A stretch of 64,000 nucleotides of DNA from Ancylothrix sp. D3o. GTDB lineage: Bacteria > Cyanobacteriota > Cyanobacteriia > Cyanobacteriales > Oscillatoriaceae. The position numbers were made by a program, and so were the translations under genes. The stretch's first letter is position 1; each line of letters begins with the position of its first letter. The stretch is from assembly GCF_025370775.1 (NCBI RefSeq), contig NZ_JAMXEX010000004.1, positions 387,441-451,440 on the forward strand, read 5' to 3'. The notes below the pieces were generated by a model. The model searched no databases and had not been told where the DNA came from. It saw only the letters and a list, made by a program, of their open reading frames with translations. This document shows positions 56,353-64,000 of this stretch, in pieces.

Positions 56353-57837
56353 ATGACTCAAGAAAAAACAAAATGGGATGCCGGCAGATTTATCAAAACC
56401 CTCGCCTATTTTGGCGTAATTCCCTTTATTGGAAGCCTCAGCGGGTTGCAACAACTATTTAAAGGAAAAGCGCAAAAAGAAAAAACACCCAAACCCCAAA
56501 GAACCGGCATCATATTAGTGGCCGGTGCCACTGGTGGAGTAGGTAAAAGAGTCGTCAAAAAACTGCTAGAAAAAAACTATCAAGTTCGAGCCTTAGTCAG
56601 AGATAGCCAACGCGCAAAAGAAATTCTTGGTAACAAAGTTGAAATTATAGAAGGAGATATTACCATCTCCGAAACGTTAAACGAAAACGTAATGAAAGAT
56701 ATCAGCGCCGTCATTTGTTGCACCGGCACCCGTGTACAACCCGTTGAAGGCGACACTCCCAACCGAGAAAAATATTATCAAGGCATAAAATTCTACCTTC
56801 CCGAAGTAGTAGACATTCCCGAAATCGTCGAATACAAAGGCATACAAAACCTTGTTCAAGCCACGCGCAAAATCCTCAAACGCGGCACAGATGAAAGCCT
56901 GATTTTTGACTTTACCCAACCCACCCAAGACTTAAAAGAAACCTGGGGAGCCTTAGATGATATAGTCATGGGAGGAGCCAGCGAAAGTTCAATACGCTTA
57001 GTAGAAAACACCGGCCTATTTTCCGGCTATGTATCCGTTGCCAACTCCGGCGGTTTTGCCTCTGTGCGGACAAGAAACTTTGACCCCCCCATTGACTTAA
57101 CAGGATACACCGGCATAGACCTACGAATCAAAGGCGACGGCAAACGATATAAATTTATAATCCGCAACGATCCCCAATGGGATAGCCTGTCTTATTGCTA
57201 TTCCTTTGACACCGTTTATGACATTTGGATAACCGTCAGAATACCCTTTAAAGATTTGATTCCTGTTTTTCGAGCCAAAACCGTCCCAGAAGCTAAAAGC
57301 TTTGACCCCAGCCACATAACATCCTTTCAACTCATGCTGAGTAAATTTGAATATGACGGAGCACTCAACCCCAAATTTGAAGCCGGAATTTTTCAAATGC
57401 AACTCGAATATATCAAAGCTTATGGCGGCAAAATATTACCACAATTTGTGCAAATTAGTTCAGCAGGAGTAACAAGACCAGGCCGGCCAGGAATAAACCT
57501 CGAAGAAGAACCACCCGCCGTCAGATTAAACGACCAACTCGGAGGAATTTTAACTTGGAAATTGCGAGGAGAAGACGCCATTCGTAGCAGTGGATTAACC
57601 TACACAATTATCCGACCTTGTGCCCTCACCGAAGAACCCGGAGGAAAAGCTTTAAAATTTGAGCAAGGCGATAATATCCGGGGAAAAGTCAGCCGTGAAG
57701 ACATAGCAGAACTGTGTTTGCAAGTTCTCGAAGAGCCAAAGTTAAGTAACGTAACATTTGAAGTCAAAGAAAGTTACGATTTGGGAGACAAAGAAGACTT
57801 AGAAAAATCAATTTCAGGATTGAAAGCAGACCGATAA
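56353..57837 (+). CDS. Atypical SDR with inserted CIA30 domain (HCF173-like)
   Basis: 494 residues. A hydrophobic stretch near 15-35, then an NAD(P)-binding Rossmann half (about 50-170, LVAGATGGVGKRVVKKLLE, RALVRD), an inserted CIA30 domain (about 180-365, FDFTQPTQ...WGALDDIVMGGASESS, RIKGDGKRYKFI), and the second SDR half (about 365-490, FVQISSAGVTRPGRPG, YTIIRPCALTEEPGG). This order matches plant HCF173, needed for psbA translation, and its cyanobacterial homologues. Likely thylakoid-associated. It precedes rnhA by 62 bases. Confidence 0.85.
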   Translation: MTQEKTKWDAGRFIKTLAYFGVIPFIGSLSGLQQLFKGKAQKEKTPKPQRTGIILVAGATGGVGKRVVKKLLEKNYQVRALVRDSQRAKEILGNKVEIIEGDITISETLNENVMKDISAVICCTGTRVQPVEGDTPNREKYYQGIKFYLPEVVDIPEIVEYKGIQNLVQATRKILKRGTDESLIFDFTQPTQDLKETWGALDDIVMGGASESSIRLVENTGLFSGYVSVANSGGFASVRTRNFDPPIDLTGYTGIDLRIKGDGKRYKFIIRNDPQWDSLSYCYSFDTVYDIWITVRIPFKDLIPVFRAKTVPEAKSFDPSHITSFQLMLSKFEYDGALNPKFEAGIFQMQLEYIKAYGGKILPQFVQISSAGVTRPGRPGINLEEEPPAVRLNDQLGGILTWKLRGEDAIRSSGLTYTIIRPCALTEEPGGKALKFEQGDNIRGKVSREDIAELCLQVLEEPKLSNVTFEVKESYDLGDKEDLEKSISGLKADR

Positions 57838-57899
57838 AGAGATAAGGTTTGTAGTGGAGCTTTTTGCCTCAACTACAAACTTTACAGGTTAAGAAACCG

Positions 57900-58757
57900 A
57901 TGGAAACAACGGCACAAATTCAAAGCATATACACAGATGGAGCCTGTAGCGGCAACCCCGGCCCCGGAGGTTGGGGAGTCGTGGTATGCTACAATGACGA
58001 AACAACCTATGAACTGGGCGGAAGCGACAAAAAAACCACAAATAACCGAATGGAAATGCAGGCCGCCATCGCCGCCTTAGAATTTTTTAAACAGGCCGGT
58101 CAAATCGAGCCAATTACGATTTATACCGACAGCGAATATTTAAAAAACGGCATTACTCAATGGGTAAAAGGGTGGAAAAAAAAAGGCTGGCAAACATCAG
58201 CCGGCAAGCCGGTATTAAATCAGGATCTTTGGGAAATTCTCGATCAACTCAACACCCGATTAGTGCATTGGCAGCACGTCCGGGGTCACTCTGGCAACTT
58301 TTATAATGATCGTTGTGATACAATTGCGCGCGGCTTTTCGATGGGCAAACCTCCATATCTAAAGCAAAATGAGGCCACCTTAACAAATTCAGCAATCACT
58401 CACGATATTGATAACAAAACGATACAATCGACAGAAGTACCCTCTGAAAATGCGATTTTAAACATTGCCATGACGGACTCAAATGCTCCTTTTGCTGTAG
58501 AATCCACCGATAACAATGTGCCTAGCGAGTTCAGAGTCTCGCAGTTGCGGGATCTGGTGGAAACGCTACGAATTGCCGATGAAGTTGCGGAAAAAGGCTA
58601 TCTAATCACCAGTTCTGAACTAGCGAACCTCATGGACGTTAACGCCAGTGCTGTTACCAGTCGAGGGGACAATTGGGTGTGGCGAAATTGGCACATCTCG
58701 CGGGTGAGAAGAGAAGGGAATCAAATTCTCTGGCAATTAGAACGAGTGTTAGATTAA
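57900..58757 (+). CDS. rnhA: Ribonuclease HI with C-terminal HTH-like extension
   Basis: 285 residues from ATG 57900. RNase HI domain (7-150) with carboxylates Asp13 (YTDGACSGNPG), Glu52 (NNRMEMQ), Asp77 (IYTDSEY), Asp137, and His130 in GHSG. It removes RNA from RNA-DNA hybrids. After a low-complexity Thr/Asn/Ser linker (about 160-205) comes a tail (about 215-285) with LITSSELANLMDVNASAVTSR, a helix-turn-helix-like module ending in QILWQLERVL. Normal RNase HI is about 155 residues. An upstream TTG at 57864 is a less likely start. Confidence 0.93.
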   Translation: METTAQIQSIYTDGACSGNPGPGGWGVVVCYNDETTYELGGSDKKTTNNRMEMQAAIAALEFFKQAGQIEPITIYTDSEYLKNGITQWVKGWKKKGWQTSAGKPVLNQDLWEILDQLNTRLVHWQHVRGHSGNFYNDRCDTIARGFSMGKPPYLKQNEATLTNSAITHDIDNKTIQSTEVPSENAILNIAMTDSNAPFAVESTDNNVPSEFRVSQLRDLVETLRIADEVAEKGYLITSSELANLMDVNASAVTSRGDNWVWRNWHISRVRREGNQILWQLERVLD

Positions 58758-58761
58758 TTTT

Positions 58762-58871
58762 TTAACCGCAGATAAACGCAGATAAACGCAGATAAACGCA
58801 GGAAAGATGCCTGCTTTACAGATAACATATAGATAACATATCCTCGTTCATCAGCGTTTATTTGCGGTTAA
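58762..58871. repeat. Inverted repeat with tandem decamers between convergent genes
   Basis: Arms TTAACCGCAGATAAACGC (58762-58779) and GCGTTTATTTGCGGTTAA (58854-58871) pair at 17 of 18. Inside are three copies of GATAAACGCA (58771-58800) and two of AGATAACATAT (58820-58841). Lies exactly between rnhA and the convergent pseudogene, so may terminate both. Confidence 0.8.
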
Positions 58872-58872
58872 A

Positions 58873-59485
58873 TTACTTTTTCGACCGCCCATTAACTCCC
58901 TCACACAAATGCTGATTACTTTCCTCCTTTAAAGAATTTGTCCGCAAATAATCTCGCAGCCAATGACAACCATAAACAAATAAATCGAGATTAAAAACTT
59001 CCTGTACATTCCACAAAATCAGCCGGTGATCTTCACTTACTGAAGCAACAAATTTACCATCTTGACTATAGGCTAAACCTCGAATTGCCGCAGTTTGACC
59101 TCGCAGTACGGTTAATTCTTTGGGTGGGCGTTTGATATAAAATGAAGAGGTGATCGGTACGGGGCTGTCGGGAAATTCTTGGGGGGTTAGCCGGTGTTGG
59201 CTGCGAATAAATTTTTCAATTAATTCTCGCTCTTCGGCGCTAAGGGATCGAGCTTCGAGTATTGTGCGGAAATTGGCTTTATTGATGGGTGTGTCAAAAA
59301 TTTCTGCAAGAATCTGCCATAGGGAAGATGCGGTGCTTCTCAAGTAATGTTTCATAGTGGGAGGCTCTTGCTATTGTGGGATAGGTTTGCCCTTCCCAAA
59401 CTTGCGAGAGGATGAGGTGTTGGACGAAGTTTAAATCTTTTTGCCATCTGGCACGAATTAGTTGTATTACCTCTTCTATGGTCAT
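58873..59485 (-). pseudogene. Decayed HTH...WD40 (STAND-type) gene
   Basis: Two overlapping minus-strand frames look like one ancestral gene. Frame one (from 59485) gives MTIEEVIQLIRARW...VWEGQTYPTIARASHYE, the N-terminal HTH-like domain found in cyanobacterial vWA-MoxR/STAND proteins; the match then continues in another frame from about 59350 (SSLWQILAEIFDTPINKANFRTILEARSL). So there is a frameshift near 59340-59350. It then passes directly to a single last WD40 repeat and the typical end NLDLFVYGCHWLRDYLRTN, so the NTPase and the other WD40 repeats are missing. A remnant made by frameshift plus internal deletion. Confidence 0.65.
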
Positions 59486-60121
59486 AGATTACAATGGCTG
59501 TGCCCGTTATGTTTTGCAGATAAAAGTTTAAACTCAAATGTTGGGGAGTGTGCAAGTTACAATTTGTGACATTTTGGTTGAGCAAGGGATTTTTGATAGG
59601 AATGCCGCTGTTTGAGTCAAGTAGATAAATTGAGTAGGTTAATTTCAAAAAAGCTGCCTTTTTTTGGCTTTCGTGGCCGGTTTTTTGCATACCACATTTT
59701 TAACTAAAAAATCCATTTTTTCTAAAATTTAACATTTGTCTAAAGAAAAACCCGTCTTTTGGTGATGGCGGATGTGAGTTTTTACCTAAACGCCAAGTTG
59801 GCTACATTAAAGTTTTTTTTTAGGTTGTCATATTGATGTCACATCTTTAGCAAGGGCTGCTTTTTAAGATGTGACAACTTCAACTTGGAAACCTTTTTTC
59901 CTTTAAGTTAATCTGTGTAAAGAATGCCGGTCAAGCACAAGATTTTATCGGCTTGATATAGAGCATCTCCTAAAAACCAAAATTTTTTGGGAGTGATATA
60001 ATAATTTAATATTTCACTTATCGAAGAACTCCGGCCTCATTTCACAGGTTTATTAGGGGATAAAACTGGTTTTTAAACGTTTATCAATCAAAGTTTTCTA
60101 ACAAAAAGAGGTGATTTTGTC
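59486..60121. other. Intergenic region upstream of the ethylene-receptor-like kinases
   Basis: 636 bases. One open frame on the minus strand (59352-59690) has no family features and is rejected. An inverted repeat at 59824-59878 pairs GTTGTC...ACATCTT with AAGATGTGACAAC. The last 120 bases are AT-rich with a ribosome site AAAAAGAGGTGATTTTGTC before the kinase start. Confidence 0.5.
59824..59878. repeat. Interrupted inverted repeat upstream of receptor kinase 1
   Basis: GTCACATCTT (59838-59847) pairs perfectly with AAGATGTGAC (59866-59875); outer GTTGTCA (59824-59830) can pair with TGACAAC (59872-59878). The left arm looks like the complement of the right arm with 11 bases inserted. Could be a hairpin in a long leader or a regulator site. 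Confidence 0.5.
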
Positions 60122-61633
60122 ATGCACATCAGCCACGATATTTTTTCTAATTATTTTATTCCTCATGGTCATTGTTACTTGTGGAAACCGGGTTTAGTGG
60201 GGCTGCATATTCTTTCGGATTCTTTTATTAGTTTGGCTTATTTCTTAATTCCTATGGAGTTAATTTATATAGTGAAGAAAAGAAAAGATATTCCGTTTGA
60301 TTGGATTTTTTTCTTATTTGGATCTTTTATTATCTGCTGCGGGATTACGCATCTTATGGAAATTTGGACGTTGTGGCATCCTGATTATTGGGTGTCGGGT
60401 TTTCTCAAAGCTGTAACGGCGGCGGTATCCTTGTGTACAGCGGCGGTGGTTGTGCATTTAATTCCTAAAGTTTTGGTAATTCCTAGTCCTGATCAACTGG
60501 CGATGGCGAATTTAGCTTTGCAAACAGAAATAAACGAACGTAAACAAATAGAAATTGCTTTAAGTAATTTGACTTTGGATTTAGAAAAACGGGTACAAGA
60601 AAGAACTGTGGCGTTAGAAAAAGCCAATCAACTTTTGCAGCAGGAAAACTACGAAAGAGGTTTAGTAGAAGAGTCTTTGCGAATTTCTCAAGCGAAACTG
60701 GAAAGAAAAACGGAGCAGTTAGAAGATGCTTTGCAAGAAGTAAAATCTACTCAAACTCAACTGGTACAAACAGAAAAGATGTCTTCGTTGGGGCAAATGG
60801 TGGCCGGTGTGGCTCACGAAATTAATAACCCGGTGAATTTTATCTATGCTAATATTCCTTTAATGTGCGAATACATTGGGCAACTTGTGGGGCTGATTCA
60901 ACTTTATCAAGAGTTCTATCCTGAGCCGGCCTTAGAAATTCAAGAAAAAATTAATTTGATTGACTTAGATTTTTTGAGAGAAGACTTGCAGAAAATTTTG
61001 GTTTCTATGAAAATCGGAGCTGAGAGAATTAAAAATATTGTGAAATCTTTAAGGACTTTTTCGCGGTTGGATGAGGCGGATATGAAAGCGGTTAAGATCC
61101 ATGAAGGGATCGAGAGCACTTTAATGATTTTACAACATAGGTTGAAAGAACAACCGAATCGAATGGAAATTAAAGTGACTAAAGAATATGCAAATTTGCC
61201 GGATGTTGAGTGTTACGCCGGCCAACTCAATCAAGTTTTTATGAATATTATTTCTAATGCGATTGATGCAATAGAAATGAGGATTGGTAAAGGGAGAGAT
61301 AAATATGGGGAGGATGCTGTTCTTCCGGAAATTTTGATTGCTACAGAATTGAAAGATAACCAGAGAGTGTTGATTAAAATCAAAGATAATGGGGCCGGTA
61401 TAGAGCAGGAGGTGATGGCTAAAATTTACGATCCGTTTTATACCACTAAACCCATTGGTTACGGCACCGGCTTGGGATTGGCAATTTCCTATCAAATTAT
61501 TAAAACGCATGAAGGTTGTTTGCATTGCGTTTCCGAGTTTGGGCAAGGCACAGAGTTTATTGTAGAAATTCCTTTAAGATCAAAGGAGTTTCAGCAAGCA
61601 AACGGTGCTAAAAAAGTTTTGGTAAAGCAGTAA
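60122..61633 (+). CDS. Ethylene-receptor-like histidine kinase 1
   Basis: 503 residues. Three N-terminal membrane helices form an ethylene-binding domain: Asp33, Tyr40, Cys73 and His77 have exactly the spacing of ETR1 Asp25, Tyr32, Cys65 and His69 (copper ligands Cys/His). A coiled coil (about 140-220) leads to HisKA with His232 (VAHEINNPVNF) and a HATPase_c domain with NIISNAIDAIE, DNGAGI and GTGLGLAISY. It should bind copper and ethylene in the membrane and autophosphorylate. No response regulator is adjacent; a related kinase gene begins 47 bases downstream. Confidence 0.92.
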   Translation: MHISHDIFSNYFIPHGHCYLWKPGLVGLHILSDSFISLAYFLIPMELIYIVKKRKDIPFDWIFFLFGSFIICCGITHLMEIWTLWHPDYWVSGFLKAVTAAVSLCTAAVVVHLIPKVLVIPSPDQLAMANLALQTEINERKQIEIALSNLTLDLEKRVQERTVALEKANQLLQQENYERGLVEESLRISQAKLERKTEQLEDALQEVKSTQTQLVQTEKMSSLGQMVAGVAHEINNPVNFIYANIPLMCEYIGQLVGLIQLYQEFYPEPALEIQEKINLIDLDFLREDLQKILVSMKIGAERIKNIVKSLRTFSRLDEADMKAVKIHEGIESTLMILQHRLKEQPNRMEIKVTKEYANLPDVECYAGQLNQVFMNIISNAIDAIEMRIGKGRDKYGEDAVLPEILIATELKDNQRVLIKIKDNGAGIEQEVMAKIYDPFYTTKPIGYGTGLGLAISYQIIKTHEGCLHCVSEFGQGTEFIVEIPLRSKEFQQANGAKKVLVKQ

Positions 61634-61680
61634 AATGATAAAGGTTGGCAACGAACATTTGAGAGAAGTTTGAAAGAAGT

Positions 61681-64000
61681 ATGATCTGGGAATTTGTTAA
61701 AAGTATCTTTTCTCCAACACAGTATATGCCGCACGGTCACTGTTATTTGTGGCAAACACCTTTGGTGTGGTTGCACGTTATTAGTGATCTGTTGATTGCG
61801 CTTGCCTACTTTTCAATTCCAGCGCTGCTGATTTATTTTGTTTACAAGCGGCGCGATGTTCCTTTTTTGGGAATATTTGGGTTATTTGGTGCATTTATTG
61901 TCTGCTGCGGTACCGGTCACTTGTTGGAAATTTGGACGCTTTGGCATTCGGCTTATTGGTTGTCGGGGATTGAGAAAGCAATGACAGCAATTGTTTCTTG
62001 TTACACAGCCGCACAAATGGTAACGCTGCTGCCGCAATTTTTATCATTAAAAACACCCCAAGAATTAGAGTTAATTAATAGCAAATTAGAGCAGGAAATT
62101 GCAGAGCGACAGAATGCAGAATTAGCACTACGATTAGCCTATGAAGAATTAGAAGTGAAAGTCAAAGAGCGCACGGCTGAGTTGAGAGAAACCAATACTT
62201 GTTTAGAAGCAGAAATTCGAGAAAAAATAACTGCCGAAGCTATGTTGCGCGAAAAAGAAATTCGCTTGAGAGAACAACAAGCCAGCTTGCTAAAATTATC
62301 AAAAAATTCTAATATTTATGAAGGAAACACCAGCAAGGCGTTCAGAGAGATAACCGAAGTAGCAACCCTGACTTTGAATGTAGAGCGAGGAAGTATTTGG
62401 TTTTATAGTCACGATAAATCAGTCATGTTATGTGCCGATCTTTATCACTTGTCGGCTAATCAACACAGCCGGGGTGGAGAATTGAAAATTGCTGATTATC
62501 CGGCGTATTTTCAAGCGGTAAATGCGGAAAAAGCAATTGTAGCCATTGATGCCATAACTGATCCACGCACGCGAGAGTTTAGCGAATCTTATTTGATTGC
62601 TTCCGGTATTACTTCGATGCTAGATGTTCCGATTAGCCATCAAGGAAAAGTGGTGGGTGTGATTTGTTTAGAACATAAAAAAACAGCGAGAAATTGGACA
62701 CTGGATGAACAAAACTTTGCTAGTTATTTGGCACAGATGACTGCATTGGCGCTTGCATCTCAGGAACGCAAGCAAGCCGAGTCTGAATTACGTTTAGTCA
62801 CTGAACGATTGCAACATTTGCTTTCAGCTACCCCAGCAGTTATTTTTAGCTGCAAATTAGGGGGTGATTATGATGTCACATTTGTAAGCGAGAATGTTGC
62901 TTCAATGATCGGTTATGAGGCGCAAGAATTCATTGATGGTTCTCTGGATTGGCATAATTTAATTCACCCAGACGATAGAGAAAAGGTCAAGAGTGAATTT
63001 CAGAAGATTTTAGAAAAAGAATTTATTTCTTACGAATACCGGGAACGCCACAAAGACGGTCATTATGTTTGGGTATATGATGCAGTTAAATTAGTGAAAA
63101 ATTCTGCGGGAGTCCCTGTAGAATGCGTGGGTTATGCGGTAGATATCACGGCTCGTAAAGAAGCAGAATTTGCTTTGCAGCAGCAATTAAAAAGAGAGCA
63201 GTTGGTCAATGCCATTCAAGAGCGAATTCGTTCTTCTTTGAATTTAGAAGAAGTGTTAAATATGGCGGTGGAAGAAGTCCGGCATTTTTTGGCAACGGAT
63301 CGCACTGTGATTTACCGTTTTAATCCTGATTTAAGCGGTTTTATTGCGGTTGAGTCTGTTGCTGATTTGGGGCTATCAATTTTGGGAATTGATATTCACG
63401 ACCCTTGTTTTGGCGAACGTTACACTAAATTATACGAAGAAGGCCGTATCCGGGCGATTAATAATATTTATGCGGGGGATATTGCACAGTGTCATGTTGA
63501 TTTGTTGACCCGGTTGGGGATAAAAGCTAATCTTGTGGTTCCGATTTTGGAAGGTAAAAAATTATGGGGATTGTTGATTGCTCATCACTGTAAAAGTGCC
63601 AGAATTTGGGAATCTTCGGAAATGGAATCTTTGCGGCAAATTTCCGTGCAATTGGCTATCGCTATTCAGCAATGTATGTTATTTGAACAAGCAACATCTG
63701 AAATTTCCGAGCGTAAATTAGCGGAGGAAGCTTTGCAAAAAGCTGTGGTGAGGGCGGATGCGGCAAATAAGGCTAAAAGTGAGTTTTTGGCTTCGATGAG
63801 CCATGAGTTACGAACTCCTTTAAATGCTATTTTGGGCTTTTCTCAACTCATGGGACGCGATGCTTCTTTAAAAGTGGAACATCAAGAACATTTAGAAATT
63901 ATTAATCGCTCTGGAGAACATTTGCTGGCTCTGATTAATGATATTTTGGATATGTCAAAAATTGAGGCCGGTAGAAGCAAACTTAATGAAAGCAGTTTTA
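61681..64000 (+). CDS. Ethylene-receptor-like / cyanobacteriochrome hybrid histidine kinase, 3' end missing
   Basis: 773 residues in frame to the window end. Order: ethylene-binding domain (1-120; Asp36, Tyr43, Cys76, His80 as in ETR1), coiled coil (120-205), GAF 1 (about 210-360), PAS (about 375-500), GAF 2 (about 505-670), then HisKA with His708 in [16 protein letters not shown] 2 has DPCF (574-577) and a Cys-His (604-605) with the two Cys 28 residues apart, plus [12 protein letters not shown] and [11 protein letters not shown], the pattern of DXCF cyanobacteriochromes. So one protein may sense ethylene and violet/blue-green light, as Synechocystis Etr1/UirS (slr1212) does. ATPase domain lies beyond the window. 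Confidence 0.9.
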   Translation, partial: MIWEFVKSIFSPTQYMPHGHCYLWQTPLVWLHVISDLLIALAYFSIPALLIYFVYKRRDVPFLGIFGLFGAFIVCCGTGHLLEIWTLWHSAYWLSGIEKAMTAIVSCYTAAQMVTLLPQFLSLKTPQELELINSKLEQEIAERQNAELALRLAYEELEVKVKERTAELRETNTCLEAEIREKITAEAMLREKEIRLREQQASLLKLSKNSNIYEGNTSKAFREITEVATLTLNVERGSIWFYSHDKSVMLCADLYHLSANQHSRGGELKIADYPAYFQAVNAEKAIVAIDAITDPRTREFSESYLIASGITSMLDVPISHQGKVVGVICLEHKKTARNWTLDEQNFASYLAQMTALALASQERKQAESELRLVTERLQHLLSATPAVIFSCKLGGDYDVTFVSENVASMIGYEAQEFIDGSLDWHNLIHPDDREKVKSEFQKILEKEFISYEYRERHKDGHYVWVYDAVKLVKNSAGVPVECVGYAVDITARKEAEFALQQQLKREQLVNAIQERIRSSLNLEEVLNMAVEEVRHFLATDRTVIYRFNPDLSGFIAVESVADLGLSILGIDIHDPCFGERYTKLYEEGRIRAINNIYAGDIAQCHVDLLTRLGIKANLVVPILEGKKLWGLLIAHHCKSARIWESSEMESLRQISVQLAIAIQQCMLFEQATSEISERKLAEEALQKAVVRADAANKAKSEFLASMSHELRTPLNAILGFSQLMGRDASLKVEHQEHLEIINRSGEHLLALINDILDMSKIEAGRSKLNESSF

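Noticed and set aside
59352-59690. 112-residue minus-strand open frame
   Set aside because: No recognisable motif, odd composition, and it overlaps the better supported remnant of an HTH-WD40 gene.

Overview
The window looks like chromosome from a filamentous, non-heterocystous-type cyanobacterium (Oscillatoriales-like, e.g. the Microcoleus/Phormidium/Oscillatoria group). Supporting genes are a high-light-inducible protein, a GUN4-domain protein, a cyanobacterial Atx1/PacS-type copper module, SphS/SphR phosphate control, kinase-TPR proteins, an FHA-type exoprotein, CHAT and CHASE2 proteins, exosortase with a PEP-CTERM substrate, an HpsJ-family protein (hormogonium polysaccharide), and ethylene-receptor-like kinases. 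I saw no rRNA, tRNA, CRISPR array, phage or intact transposase. The hexamer RCCGGY is strikingly frequent throughout, while the usual cyanobacterial HIP1 octamer GCGATCGC was not seen.

Layout. 1-1.1 kb: arsenic resistance (3' part of an Acr3 exporter, then a Synechocystis-type ArsC). 1.2-6.8 kb: phosphate regulation (SphR, SphS, PhoU) followed by a Tat-exported PhoX-type phosphatase. 7-13 kb: copper handling, two copper P-type ATPases and an Atx1 chaperone, the latter two behind a clear MerR-type operator; a MITE and an orphan sugar-ABC permease lie between. 13.3-18 kb: purN, a minus-strand group (ferredoxin, a 57-residue ORF, DUF3326, CPBP protease), and selO. 18.2-25.4 kb: TPR protein and three paralogous membrane kinase-TPR proteins, the middle one a predicted pseudokinase. 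25.6-34.5 kb: FHA exoprotein, TPR-CHAT protease, DUF928 protein and CHASE2-PAS-cyclase, all on the plus strand.

34.5-42.8 kb: fused membrane/spermidine-synthase-like protein, SagB-type oxidoreductase, pentapeptide-repeat protein, Uma2, CapA-like protein, rfbB. 42.8-47.1 kb: a 1.5-kb poorly coding stretch, then PEP-CTERM protein, cyanoexosortase and HpsJ-family protein. 47.1-58.8 kb: mnmE, a membrane-anchored protein with a C-terminal HTH, LD-carboxypeptidase, cupin, second pentapeptide protein, GUN4, lipoprotein esterase, Hlip, isochorismatase-like hydrolase, an HCF173-like SDR/CIA30 protein and RNase HI fused to an HTH-like tail. 58.9-59.5 kb: a decayed HTH...WD40 (STAND-type) gene. 60.1-64 kb: two tandem ethylene-receptor-like histidine kinases; the second, cut by the window end, also carries a GAF domain with the two cysteines of a DXCF cyanobacteriochrome.

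The most interesting items are the putative ethylene plus light dual sensor, the pseudokinase inside a kinase triplet, the FHA/CHAT/DUF928/CHASE2 gene set, the MerR operator on the copper chaperone operon, and the iterated RCCGGY palindrome.
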